From: Streptomyces sp. NBC_00691
Lineage (GTDB): Bacteria; Actinomycetota; Actinomycetes; Streptomycetales; Streptomycetaceae
Direction of reading: 5' to 3'
Length of the DNA stretch: 64,000 nt
NCBI RefSeq assembly: GCF_036226665.1
Contig: NZ_CP109007.1
Location: 6,758,001-6,822,000 of the forward strand
A program made the position numbers and the translations under genes. The notes under the pieces were generated by a model. That model was given only the letters and a program-made list of their open reading frames with translations. It did no database searches and was not told where the DNA came from. Below, piece by piece: positions 33,346 through 41,591 of the stretch (position 1 is its first letter; the number at the start of each line of letters is the position of its first letter).

Positions 33346-34278
33346 ATGGACGCACTCGCCGGACTCCTCGACGGACCCCGCGCCAGGGGCGCCTTCCTGC
33401 TCCGCATGGTCATGGAACCGCCGTGGTCCGTGCGCATCGAGGACGCCGCCCCGATCTGCGTGATGTGCGTGACCGAGGGCGAGGCCTGGGTCGTGCCCGA
33501 CACCGGCGGGCCCGTTCCGCTGCGGCCCGGGGACATCGCCATCGTCCGGGGCCCGGAGCCCTACACCGTCGCCCACGATCCCGCCGCCCCGCCCAGCGCC
33601 GTGATCGGGCCCGACGGCGTCTGCACCACTCTCAGCGGCGAGCCGCTCGCCGACCGGATGCGGCTCGGCGTCCGCACCTGGGGCAACGCCTCCGACGGCA
33701 GCGCCACCGTCCTCGTCGGCACGTACCGGATGGACGGCGAGGTCGGCCGCCGGCTGCTCGACGCCCTGCCGGGCCTGCTCCACCTGCCCGCCGACGCGTG
33801 GAACTGCCCCCTCATGCCCTTCCTCGGCGAGGAGATCGCCCGCGACGAGCCCGGCCAGACCGTCGTCCTCGACCGGGTCCTCGACCTGCTGCTCATCTCC
33901 GGCGTCCGCGCCTGGTTCTCCCGGCCGGGCGCCGAAGCCCCCGCCTGGTACCGCGCCATGGGCGACCCGGTCGTCGGCCGCGCCCTCCGCCTGCTGCAGG
34001 ACGACCCCGCCCACCCCTGGACCGTGGCCTCCCTCGCCGCGAAGGCGGGCGTGTCCCGGGCCGCGCTCGCCCGCCGCTTCACCGAACTCGTCGGCGAGCC
34101 CCCGATGGCGTACCTCACCGACTGGCGGCTCGCCCTCGCCGCCGATCTGTTGCGCGAGAGCGACGCCACCGTCGAGTCCGTCGCCCGGCGGGTCGGCTAC
34201 AGCGGCGCCTTCGCCCTGAGCGCCGCGTTCAAGCGGGTCAGGGGCATCAGCCCTCAGGAGCACCGGGCCGGGGCGTGA
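33346..34278 (+). CDS. AraC family transcriptional regulator with cupin sensor domain
   Basis: A 310-residue regulator. The N-terminal half is a cupin-like sensor (PWSVRIEDAAPICVMCVTEG, VPLRPGDIAIVRGPEP); the C-terminal ~100 residues carry two HTH motifs of the AraC domain (TVASLAAKAGVSRAALARRF and VESVARRVGYSGAFALSAAF). This type commonly controls a divergent oxidoreductase, and the NmrA-like gene lies divergently 95 bp away. The 3' end falls inside the first unit of a ~30-bp tandem repeat. Confidence 0.9.
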   Translation: MDALAGLLDGPRARGAFLLRMVMEPPWSVRIEDAAPICVMCVTEGEAWVVPDTGGPVPLRPGDIAIVRGPEPYTVAHDPAAPPSAVIGPDGVCTTLSGEPLADRMRLGVRTWGNASDGSATVLVGTYRMDGEVGRRLLDALPGLLHLPADAWNCPLMPFLGEEIARDEPGQTVVLDRVLDLLLISGVRAWFSRPGAEAPAWYRAMGDPVVGRALRLLQDDPAHPWTVASLAAKAGVSRAALARRFTELVGEPPMAYLTDWRLALAADLLRESDATVESVARRVGYSGAFALSAAFKRVRGISPQEHRAGA

Positions 34279-34383
34279 CGCGGGGGAGCGGCCGGGCCGG
34301 GGCGTGACGCGGGGGAGCGGCCGGGCCGGGGTGGCGACGCGCGGGGAGCGGCCGGGTCCGGGGTGGCGACGCGCCCGGGTGTG
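34265..34383 (+). repeat. GC-rich ~30-bp tandem repeat (minisatellite)
   Basis: Two exact 29-bp units (34265-34293 and 34294-34322) are followed by a 31-bp variant (34323-34353) and a diverged fourth copy. The first unit includes the stop codon of the AraC gene. Units are contiguous without spacers, so this is not a CRISPR array. Confidence 0.85.
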
Positions 34384-34483
34384 AGCCGCCGGGTATGACG
34401 ATCGGAGCAACAAAGGATCGATTTTCTTGCCGGAACCGCAACACGTCTCGCGCTCGCGGCGGACTCCACGCACGCTGGACCCC

Positions 34484-35449
34484 ATGAGCCAGCACACCGC
34501 GACGCACCACGGCCACCCGCACGGCGACGGGCACGGCCACCAGCACACCTCCGGGGCCCCGCACACCTCCGGACACACGCACAGCCACGGTTCCCACCAC
34601 GACGGCGCCCCTCTCGACTGGAACGAGATCGCCCCGCTCCTGGAGCGGCAGGCGGAGACCGAGAGCCCCGCCTACGCGGACGCCGCCGCCTGGCTCGGCA
34701 CCCTCACCTCCGCGCAGGGCGTCCGCCGCGTCCTCGACGTCGGCAGCGGCCCCGGAGTCATCACCGGCGTCCTCGCCGAGGCCTTCCCCACGGCCGAGGC
34801 GGTCGCCGTCGACGGCAGCCCCGAACTCCTCGCCCGCGCCCGCGAACGCGCCGTGGAACGCGGCCTCGGCGCCCGGGTCTCCACGCTCCACGCCGAACTC
34901 CCGGAAGGCATCGCCGAACTGGGGAAGGCCGACGTGATCTGGGCGGGCAACTCCCTGCACCACATCGGCGACCAGCGGGCCGCGCTCGTCGAGTTCGCCG
35001 GCCTGCTGAACCCCGGCGGCCTGATGGTCCTCGTCGAGGGCGGGCTGCCCGCCCGGCACCTGCCCTGGCACCTCGGCTTCGGCCGGCCGGGCCTGGAGGC
35101 GCGCCTCGACGCCGCCAACGCCGACCGGTTCGCCGAGATGCGCGCCGAGACCCCCGGACACAAGGACGAGCCGGACGACTGGCGGTCCCTGCTCGCCGAC
35201 GCGGGCCTCACCCCCGCCGGCACCCGCACCTTCCTCACCGACGTCCCCGCGCCCGTGTCCCCGGTCGTACGGGAGCTGGCCCTCGCCCACTTCACCCGGG
35301 TCCGGGACGGCTTCGGCGACCGGATCGACGCGGGCGACCGCGCGACGCTCGACCGGCTCCTCGACCCGGCCGACGAACGGTCGCTGCACCACCGCACGGA
35401 CCTCTTCTACCTCGCGGCCCGCACGGTCCACACCGCCCGCAAGGGCTGA
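34484..35449 (+). CDS. SAM-dependent methyltransferase with His-rich N-terminal tail
   Basis: A 321-residue protein. Residues ~5-40 are a histidine-rich tail (HHGHPHGDGHGHQH, then HTHSHGSHH) that could bind Zn, Ni or Cu. The rest is a class I methyltransferase: VLDVGSGPGVITGVLAEAF near residue 80, AVAVDGSPELLARA, and DVIWAGNSLHHIGDQRAAL. ATG start chosen at MSQHTATHHG; an upstream in-frame extension starting 57 nt earlier is less likely. The acceptor is unknown; the tail suggests metal sensing, storage or a metal-linked substrate. Confidence 0.87.
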   Translation: MSQHTATHHGHPHGDGHGHQHTSGAPHTSGHTHSHGSHHDGAPLDWNEIAPLLERQAETESPAYADAAAWLGTLTSAQGVRRVLDVGSGPGVITGVLAEAFPTAEAVAVDGSPELLARARERAVERGLGARVSTLHAELPEGIAELGKADVIWAGNSLHHIGDQRAALVEFAGLLNPGGLMVLVEGGLPARHLPWHLGFGRPGLEARLDAANADRFAEMRAETPGHKDEPDDWRSLLADAGLTPAGTRTFLTDVPAPVSPVVRELALAHFTRVRDGFGDRIDAGDRATLDRLLDPADERSLHHRTDLFYLAARTVHTARKG

Positions 35450-35483
35450 GGACCGCCGCGCTCGCGGGCCGTACCCCAGCGGG

Positions 35484-35951
35484 TCAGGACACCGGCTCCA
35501 ACCGCCACCACTGGAACGGCGAGTCGGTGTCCTCCCACTGCCGTACGGCGGCGCCGTCCTCCTTCGAGGCGTCGGCGACCTCCAGGAACAGCCCGCTGAT
35601 GAAGCTCACCAGGGCGACCGTCCCCGGCGACTGGAGGTCCTGCTCGATGATCCACTCCTGCGCCCCGAAGTTGTTCGCCCTCCACTGCTGGATGACGGCG
35701 CCGTTCTCCGTGGACGCGTTGGCGACGTCGAGCCGCTTGCCACTGGCCGCGTTCACCAGGTGGTGGAGCCCGCCGCCGTTCGGCACGGGAGTGATGTGCC
35801 AGTGCTGGCCGGGCGTTCCCTTCTCGGAGCCCTGCTGCACCTTGGCACCGCTGCGGCCCGACCCCTCGTACACCTCCAGGAGCAGGCCGCTGGCCACGTT
35901 CCGCACCCGGTAGAGGCCCTCCTCGACGGGCACCGGAGAACCACCACTCAC
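35484..35951 (-). CDS. Ricin-type beta-trefoil (RICIN) lectin domain protein
   Basis: A 155-residue protein made almost entirely of one beta-trefoil. Three subdomains end in QxW-like motifs (QHWHIT, QEWIIE, FQWWRLE), and repeats such as ASGLLLEVYEGSGRSGAKVQ, ASGKRLDVANASTENGAVIQ and ISGLFLEVADASKEDGAAVR are aligned. No signal peptide is seen, so it may be cytosolic or use a non-classical route. It likely binds sugars. GTG start. Confidence 0.88.
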   Translation of the reverse strand: MSGGSPVPVEEGLYRVRNVASGLLLEVYEGSGRSGAKVQQGSEKGTPGQHWHITPVPNGGGLHHLVNAASGKRLDVANASTENGAVIQQWRANNFGAQEWIIEQDLQSPGTVALVSFISGLFLEVADASKEDGAAVRQWEDTDSPFQWWRLEPVS

Positions 35952-36021
35952 CGAACCGACTCCCTCACTCGCCGTCCGCCGCGCTGCTCACGGTCCGAGG
36001 CCGACTCTATGCCGGGGGTAC

Positions 36022-36063
36022 GACAACGGCGCCGGGGTCCGCACGGACCCCGGCGCCGTCGTC
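36022..36063. terminator. 19-bp hairpin terminator
   Basis: A 19-bp stem with one mismatch (36022-36040 with 36045-36063) and a 4-nt loop. It lies just after the aldo/keto reductase gene and before the ricin-domain gene on the minus strand, a strong intrinsic terminator. Confidence 0.75.
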
Positions 36064-36148
36064 ATCACACGCCCGGTGTCACGCGAACTGCCCGGCGCGC
36101 GAACGGTGTCACGCGACCGGGCCTCCGCGCCCGCTGCCGGGCGGCCGG

Positions 36149-36988
36149 TCAGGCGCCGAACTCCGCCGGGTCCGGGCCCAGTCGGCGGCTCTCGTCCAGC
36201 GCGGCGATCGCCGCCAGGTCCTCGGCGTCCAGCTCGAAGCCGAAGACGTCGATGTTCTCCCGGATACGGGACGGGGTGACCGACTTGGGGATCACCACGT
36301 TGCCCAGCTGGAGGTGCCAGCGCAGCACGACCTGGGCCGGGGTACGACCGTGCTTGCGGCCGATCGCGACGATCGCGGGCACGTCAAGGAGCCCCTTGCC
36401 CGAGCCGAGCGGCGACCACGCCTCGGTCGCGATGCCGTGCCGGGCATGCGCCTCGCGCGAGGACTGCTGGGAGAGCTGCGGGTGCAGCTCGATCTGGTTG
36501 ACGGCGGGGACGACCGACGTCTCGCCGATCAGCCGCTCCAGGTGCTCCGGGAGGAAGTTCGAGACGCCGATCGCCTTGGCGCGCCCGTCCGCGTAGATCT
36601 TCTCGAACGCGCGGTACGTGTCGACGTACGCGTCCTTCGAGGGGACCGGCCAGTGGATCAGGTACAGATCGACGTAGTCGAGGCCCAGTTTGTCGAGCGA
36701 GGCGTCGAAGGCCTTCAGCGTCGAGTCGAAGCCCTGCTCGCTGTTCCACACCTTGGTGGTGACGAACAGGTCCTCGCGGGCGATCCCGGACGCGGCGACG
36801 GCACGGCCCGTGCCCTTCTCGTTGCCGTAGATCGCGGCGGTGTCGATCGAGCGGTAGCCGGCCTCCAGGGCGGTCGCCACGGCCGTCGCGGCCTCGTCGT
36901 CCGGCACCTGCCAGACACCGAAGCCCAGCTGCGGCATCCGCACGCCGTTGTTCAGGGTGACCGGGGGAACCTTGCTGTCCGTGCTCAC
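36149..36988 (-). CDS. Aldo/keto reductase
   Basis: A 279-residue NADPH-dependent TIM-barrel oxidoreductase. The catalytic tetrad can be read: Asp and Tyr in SIDTAAIYGNEKG near residue 50, Lys in VTTKVWN near 77, His in LYLIHWPVPS near 110. The C-terminal NADPH site VVIPKSVTPSRIRENIDVF is intact. It resembles 2,5-diketo-D-gluconate reductase-type enzymes that reduce aldehydes and ketones. GTG start with AAGGATCC upstream. Confidence 0.93.
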   Translation of the reverse strand: MSTDSKVPPVTLNNGVRMPQLGFGVWQVPDDEAATAVATALEAGYRSIDTAAIYGNEKGTGRAVAASGIAREDLFVTTKVWNSEQGFDSTLKAFDASLDKLGLDYVDLYLIHWPVPSKDAYVDTYRAFEKIYADGRAKAIGVSNFLPEHLERLIGETSVVPAVNQIELHPQLSQQSSREAHARHGIATEAWSPLGSGKGLLDVPAIVAIGRKHGRTPAQVVLRWHLQLGNVVIPKSVTPSRIRENIDVFGFELDAEDLAAIAALDESRRLGPDPAEFGA

Positions 36989-37099
36989 GTGGAGTGGATC
37001 CTTACGTCGTCGCGTGTCTTGCTGACTGCACCGATTTTCAACGATCCGGGTGAGTCCCGCATTCCACGAGCCGCCTCCTCGTGCCTCCCCGGGCACGGC

Positions 37100-38923
37100 T
37101 CAGCCGTACAGCGCCGAGACCTCCGCCGCGTACGCCCGCTCGATCGCCTTCCGCTTCAGCTTCAGGGACGGGGTCAGCAGCCCGTGCTCCTCGCTGAACG
37201 GATGCGCCAGGATCCGGAAGGTACGGATGGACTCGGCCTGCGAGACCAGCGTGTTCGCCGCCACCACCCCCCGCCGGATCTCCGTCTCCAGGGACGGGTC
37301 GCGGACCAGCTCCGCCGGCGCCAGCGGCGCTCGCCCCTGCATCGCCAGCCAGTGCTCCACCGCCTCCTGGTCGATGGTCACGAGCGCGGCGATGTACGGC
37401 CGGTCGTTGCCGACGACGATGCACTGGGCGATCAGCGGATGCGCCCGCACCCGCTCCTCGAGGCCCGTCGGCGCGACGCTCTTGCCGCCCGAGGTCACCA
37501 GGATCTCCTTCTTGCGCCCGGTGATCGTCAGATAGCCGTCCTCGTCGAGGGAGCCCAGGTCCCCGGTGGCCAGCCACCCGTCGCTGAGAACGGCGGCCGT
37601 CGCCTCGGGGGCGTTGAGGTAGCCGGAGAAGACCTGCCCGCCGTGCAGCCACACCTCGCCGTCCTCCGCGATGTGAACCGTCGTCCCCGGCACCGGCTGC
37701 CCCACCGTGCCGTACCGCGTCCGCTCCGGCGGGTTCGCCGTCGCGGCGGCCGAGGACTCCGTCAGGCCGTACCCCTCGAAGACCGTGACCCCCGCACCCG
37801 CGAAGAACAGCCCCTGCCGCCGGTCCATCGCGGAACCCCCCGACATCGCGTGCCGGAGGCGTCCGCCGAGGGCCGCGCGGACCTTCGCGTACACCGTCTT
37901 CTCGAAGAACTGGTGCTGCACGCGCAGTGCCGCGGACGGCCCCGGACCGGTGCCGAAGGCCTTGTGCTCCAGCGCCTCCGCGTACGCGACCGCCACCTCC
38001 ACGGCCTTGTCGAACGGACCCGTCCTGCCCTCCCGCTCCGCCTTGCGCCGCGCCGCGTTGAAGACCTTCTCGAAGACGTACGGAACGGCCAGGACGAAAC
38101 TCGGCCGGAAGGCGGCGAGGTCCGGGATCAGCTCGGCCGCCGCCATCACCGGCTGGTGCCCCAGCTTCACCCCGGTCCGGACCGCCGCGACCTCCACCAT
38201 CCGCCCGAAGACATGCGCGAGCGGCAGGAACAGCAGCGTCGACGCCTCCTCGCCGGGACGGGAACGGAACACCGACTCCCAGCGGCCCACCAGCATGTCC
38301 GTCTCGAACATGAAATTGGAATGGGTGATCACACAGCCCTTGGGCCGGCCGGTCGTCCCCGACGTGTAGATGACCGTCGCCACCGTCTCCGGCGTCACCG
38401 CCCGCCGGTGCCGGTGCACGACGTCCTCGTCGATGTCCGCCCCGGCGGCCGTCAGCTCGGCCACCGCGCCCGCGTCCAGCTGCCACAGGCGCTGGAGCCG
38501 GGGCAGCCGGTCGATCACCGAGCCGATCGTCATCGCGTGGTCCTCGTGCTCCACCACGCAGGCCGTGACCTCGGAGTCGTGCAGCATCCAGAAGACCTGC
38601 TCGGCGGAGGACGTCGGATAGATCGGCACGGGCTGCGCGCCGAGCGTCCACAGCGCGAAGTCGAAGAGCGTCCACTCGTACCGGGTGCGGGCCATGATCG
38701 CGACACGGTCGCCGAACCGCACGCCCTCCGCGATCAGCCCCCTCGCCAGACCGAGGACCTCGTCCCGGAAGCGCGCGGCCTTCACGTCCCGCCACTCGCC
38801 GTCCGGACCCTTCCGGCCGAACGTGATCCGGTCCGGCTCCGCCAGGGCACGCTCGAACACGGCGTCCGCCAGACCGCCGACCTGAGGCGCCGCCTCGACG
38901 GGCGGCACGGTGAACTCGCGCAC
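37100..38923 (-). CDS. AMP-dependent synthetase/long-chain acyl-CoA ligase
   Basis: A 607-residue ANL-family ligase that activates fatty acids with ATP and CoA. Motifs: VIYTSGTTGRPKGCVITHSN (P-loop A3), GYGLTESSAA (A5), GDLGSLDEDGYLTITGRKKE (A7/A8 hinge), TSGGKSVAPTGLEERV and a Lys near the end (SLKLKRKAIERAYAAEV). Length fits FadD15-type ligases. GTG start after GAGGAG. A 421-bp upstream region holds a TetR-like palindrome at 39101-39116. Confidence 0.92.
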   Translation of the reverse strand: MREFTVPPVEAAPQVGGLADAVFERALAEPDRITFGRKGPDGEWRDVKAARFRDEVLGLARGLIAEGVRFGDRVAIMARTRYEWTLFDFALWTLGAQPVPIYPTSSAEQVFWMLHDSEVTACVVEHEDHAMTIGSVIDRLPRLQRLWQLDAGAVAELTAAGADIDEDVVHRHRRAVTPETVATVIYTSGTTGRPKGCVITHSNFMFETDMLVGRWESVFRSRPGEEASTLLFLPLAHVFGRMVEVAAVRTGVKLGHQPVMAAAELIPDLAAFRPSFVLAVPYVFEKVFNAARRKAEREGRTGPFDKAVEVAVAYAEALEHKAFGTGPGPSAALRVQHQFFEKTVYAKVRAALGGRLRHAMSGGSAMDRRQGLFFAGAGVTVFEGYGLTESSAAATANPPERTRYGTVGQPVPGTTVHIAEDGEVWLHGGQVFSGYLNAPEATAAVLSDGWLATGDLGSLDEDGYLTITGRKKEILVTSGGKSVAPTGLEERVRAHPLIAQCIVVGNDRPYIAALVTIDQEAVEHWLAMQGRAPLAPAELVRDPSLETEIRRGVVAANTLVSQAESIRTFRILAHPFSEEHGLLTPSLKLKRKAIERAYAAEVSALYG

Positions 38924-39344
38924 TGACCTGCTCCTCGACGGCTCGATGGCTGGAAAAGCTCGTTGTAGCGCTCCGTACGGCGCGGGTGACGGTACCCCAC
39001 CCGACTGCCCGGCGGGAGGGCCTTCACCAAGCCGGGACATTCCGTGTTCGCACAGGTCAGGATGGGTGGCAGAGTCAAGTCACAGATGCTGCGGGGGTGT
39101 TACCGACCGCTCGGTACGTCCACCCGGCGGGAATCTCCACGGAATCTGTACGGGCCGCGCACGGGCCGCCACCCGACGAGGCACCGCACCTGCACGCGCG
39201 GGGCCGCCCACGCGCCCCCGGCATGTGCTTGCCGGTGCGCCGGGCATGTCACGGGGCCGCTCCGGGCCCGTCCTGCCCGGCGGCGCCCAGGCCGGGCGGG
39301 ACCGGCCGCACCCGCCGCCCGGTGCGCCCGGACCGTGCGCCCGG
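38924..39344. other. Intergenic region (421 bp) upstream of the acyl-CoA ligase
   Basis: No convincing gene lies here; open frames across it are shadows. It holds the ligase leader and promoter region on the minus strand, including TTGACT near 39070-39080, and the palindrome at 39101-39116. Confidence 0.55.
39101..39116. promoter_or_regulatory. TetR-like palindrome TACCGACCGCTCGGTA
   Basis: TACCGA and TCGGTA are perfect inverted arms separated by CCGC. Similar palindromes are bound by TetR-family repressors of acyl-CoA metabolism. It lies upstream of a possible -35 (TTGACT, minus strand) for the acyl-CoA ligase. No tetR gene is nearby. Confidence 0.4.
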
Positions 39345-40202
39345 TCAGCCCGTCCGGTGCAGCCGGTCGCCGCCCGCCAGGATCGCCTCCGCCAGCGCGT
39401 CCGCCGCCTCCTGCGCCGCCCCGCCCCGGCGCCCCGCACGCAGTACGAAGCCGACGTCGCCGAGCTCCGGAAGCCCCGCCACCGGTACCAGACCCGGCGG
39501 CACCAGACCCCGCGTGTGCGCCATCACGCCGAGCCCCGCACGGGCCGCCGCCACGTTCGCGCTCAGACTGGAACTCGTGCACGCGATCCGCCACGCCCGG
39601 CCCTGCGCCTCCAGGGCCTCCAGGGCCCGCGCCCGGGTGATCCCCGGCGGCGGGTACAGGATGAGCGGCACAGGACGGTCGGGGTCCAGCCGGAGCCCCG
39701 GCGCCCCGATCCAGATCAGGGAGTCCTCCCACACGAGCCGCCCCTCGCTCTCCCCGCCACGCCGCTTGGCCAGGATCAGATCCAGCCGGCCCGCGGCCAG
39801 CCGCGACTGGAGCGTCCCCGACAGCTCGACGGTCAGTTCCAGATCGACCTCCGGGTGCTCACGCCGGAACGACTCCAGGATCTCCGGCAGCCGGGTCGTC
39901 ACGAAGTCCTCCGACGCCCCGAACCGCAGCCGCCCGCGCAAGCGCGTCCCGCCGAAGTACGCCGCCGCCCGCTCGTGCGCCTGAAGGATCGTGCGCGCGA
40001 AACCGAGCATCGCCTCCCCGTCCTCCGTCAGCGCCACCCGATGGGTGTCCCGGGTGAACAGCGGCCGGCCCGTCGCCTCCTCCAGGCGCCGCACGTGCTG
40101 GCTGACGGTCGACTGCCGCAGCCCGAGCCGCTCCGCGGCCCGGGTGAAGCTCAGCGTCTGGGCCACGGCGAGAAAGGTCCTGAGTCGAGTGGGCTCGTAC
40201 AC
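39345..40202 (-). CDS. LysR family transcriptional regulator
   Basis: A 285-residue regulator with an N-terminal winged helix (RLRTFLAVAQTLSFTRAAER, LGLRQSTVSQHVRRLEEATG) and a periplasmic-binding-like effector domain from about residue 90. GTG start; TACGGT on the minus strand ends 6 nt before it. Divergent from a bile-acid-symporter-type transporter gene that it probably controls; the 260-bp gap between them contains 33-bp repeats. Confidence 0.92.
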   Translation of the reverse strand: MYEPTRLRTFLAVAQTLSFTRAAERLGLRQSTVSQHVRRLEEATGRPLFTRDTHRVALTEDGEAMLGFARTILQAHERAAAYFGGTRLRGRLRFGASEDFVTTRLPEILESFRREHPEVDLELTVELSGTLQSRLAAGRLDLILAKRRGGESEGRLVWEDSLIWIGAPGLRLDPDRPVPLILYPPPGITRARALEALEAQGRAWRIACTSSSLSANVAAARAGLGVMAHTRGLVPPGLVPVAGLPELGDVGFVLRAGRRGGAAQEAADALAEAILAGGDRLHRTG

Positions 40203-40208
40203 AGGACG

Positions 40209-40214
40209 ACCGTA
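40209..40214 (-). promoter_or_regulatory. -10 hexamer TACGGT, probable leaderless promoter of the LysR gene
   Basis: Read on the minus strand, TACGGT lies 6 nt before the GTG start at 40202, with no Shine-Dalgarno. Confidence 0.45.
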
Positions 40215-40301
40215 ACGCCCCGCGGCCCGTGTTCATCGCGAAACGTGATGACAGTCAGTGCCCTGTACGGGATTCCCGATGAGCGACCCCTGGGCCAGGA
40301 T

Positions 40302-40400
40302 GGACACGCGTCCCACCGGGCCGAGAGCCGGGACGGACACGCGTCCCACCGGGCCGCGAGCCGGGACGGACACGCGCCCACCGAACACGGACACGCGTCC
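40302..40400 (+). repeat. 33-bp tandem repeats between divergent LysR and transporter genes
   Basis: Two almost identical 33-bp units (40302-40334 and 40335-40367, one difference) are followed by two shortened copies starting at 40368 and 40389. Every unit begins GGACACGCG. They occupy the promoter region of the transporter gene. Confidence 0.85.
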
Positions 40401-40462
40401 GGGCCCGCCGCCGGGGGACCCCCGCGAGCCACCCCCTCGCCGTGCACAGAGCAGTGGAGCCC

Positions 40463-41566
40463 ATGACCGCCCGTACGCCCGCCCCCACCCCCGCCCGCCC
40501 CGGCACACCGCGCCGTACCCTCCGGCTGCCGTCCTGGCTCCCCGTCGACGGGTACATCCTGGCGCTCCTGGGCACGGTCGGCCTGGCCGTGCTCCTCCCC
40601 GCGTCCGGCACCGCCGCCCACATCGCGGAAGGGGCGTCCACCGGAGCCGTGGCCCTCCTCTTCTTCCTCTACGGGGCCCGGCTCTCCACCCGCGAGGCCC
40701 TCGACGGCCTCACACACTGGCGACTCCACCTCACCGTCCTCGGCAGCACCTTCCTGCTCTTCCCGCTCCTCGGACTTGCCGCCCGCGGCCTCGTCCCCAC
40801 CGTGCTCACCCCCCAGCTCTCCAACGGCCTCCTCTTCCTCTGCCTCGTGCCGTCCACCATCCAGTCCTCCATCGCCTTCACGTCGATCGCCCGGGGCAAC
40901 GTGCCCGCCGCGATCTGCGCGGGCTCCTTCTCCTCGCTCGCCGGCATCGTCCTGACCCCGCTGCTCGCCGCCCTGCTCCTCGGCGACAGCGCGGGCGGCC
41001 TCTCCGCCGACGGGCTCACGAAGATCGTGCTCCAACTCCTCGTACCGTTCCTCGCCGGACAATTCCTGCGGCGCTGGGTCGGCGGCTTCCTCGTCCGCCA
41101 CAAGAAGCTCCTCGGACTCGTCGACCGGGGCTCGATCCTCCTCGTCGTCTACACCGCCTTCAGCCAGGGCATGGTCGCCGGAATCCGGCACCTGGTGACC
41201 CCGGCCCAGCTCGGCCTGCTGCTCGCCGTCGAGGCCGTCCTGCTCGCCGCCATGCTGGCCCTGACCTGGTACGGAGCCGGGCGCCTCGGCTTCGGCCGGG
41301 CGGACCGCATCGCGATCCAGTTCGCCGGCTCGAAGAAGAGCCTGGCGGCGGGACTGCCGATGGCGAGCGTCCTCTTCGGCCCCCAGGCCGCACTGGCCGT
41401 CCTCCCGCTGATGCTCTTCCACCAGATGCAGCTGATGGTGTGCGCGGTGATCGCGAAGCGCCGCGCCCGCGACGCGGAGGGGGATCCCGGGACGGACGGG
41501 ACGGCGGAGCCACCCCCTCCGGCTCCCACCGTAGGCCGGATCACACCCACGACCACCCCAGGATGA
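40463..41566 (+). CDS. Bile acid:sodium symporter (BASS) family transporter
   Basis: A 367-residue membrane protein with about ten helices. BASS features include the FFLYGARLSTREAL stretch near residue 75, LVPSTIQSSIAFTSIARGN near 130 (the core region around the sodium sites) and QFAGSKKSLAAGLPMASVLF near 290. The family moves organic anions with sodium; relatives carry pantoate or other 2-oxo acids. ATG 40463 preferred over GTG 40442. The C-terminal tail is Pro/Thr-rich. Probably controlled by the divergent LysR regulator. Confidence 0.9.
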   Translation: MTARTPAPTPARPGTPRRTLRLPSWLPVDGYILALLGTVGLAVLLPASGTAAHIAEGASTGAVALLFFLYGARLSTREALDGLTHWRLHLTVLGSTFLLFPLLGLAARGLVPTVLTPQLSNGLLFLCLVPSTIQSSIAFTSIARGNVPAAICAGSFSSLAGIVLTPLLAALLLGDSAGGLSADGLTKIVLQLLVPFLAGQFLRRWVGGFLVRHKKLLGLVDRGSILLVVYTAFSQGMVAGIRHLVTPAQLGLLLAVEAVLLAAMLALTWYGAGRLGFGRADRIAIQFAGSKKSLAAGLPMASVLFGPQAALAVLPLMLFHQMQLMVCAVIAKRRARDAEGDPGTDGTAEPPPPAPTVGRITPTTTPG

Positions 41567-41579
41567 TCATCGCGGCCGC

Positions 41580-41585
41580 TACGGT
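41580..41585 (+). promoter_or_regulatory. -10 hexamer TACGGT, probable leaderless promoter
   Basis: TACGGT ends 6 nt before the ATG at 41592 of the isochorismatase-like gene. Confidence 0.45.
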
Positions 41586-41591
41586 GCTCCC

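Noticed and set aside
34265..34383. Tandem repeats considered as a CRISPR array
   Set aside because: Units are contiguous with no spacers, few in number and diverging; no cas genes are present.
40302..40400. 33-bp repeats considered as a CRISPR array
   Set aside because: No unique spacers between units and no cas genes; better explained as a minisatellite or operator array.
40233..40641. Minus-strand and alternate-frame small ORFs over the repeats
   Set aside because: Repetitive Thr/Arg/Pro or Arg/Gly sequences caused by the DNA repeats, in the promoter region of the transporter gene.
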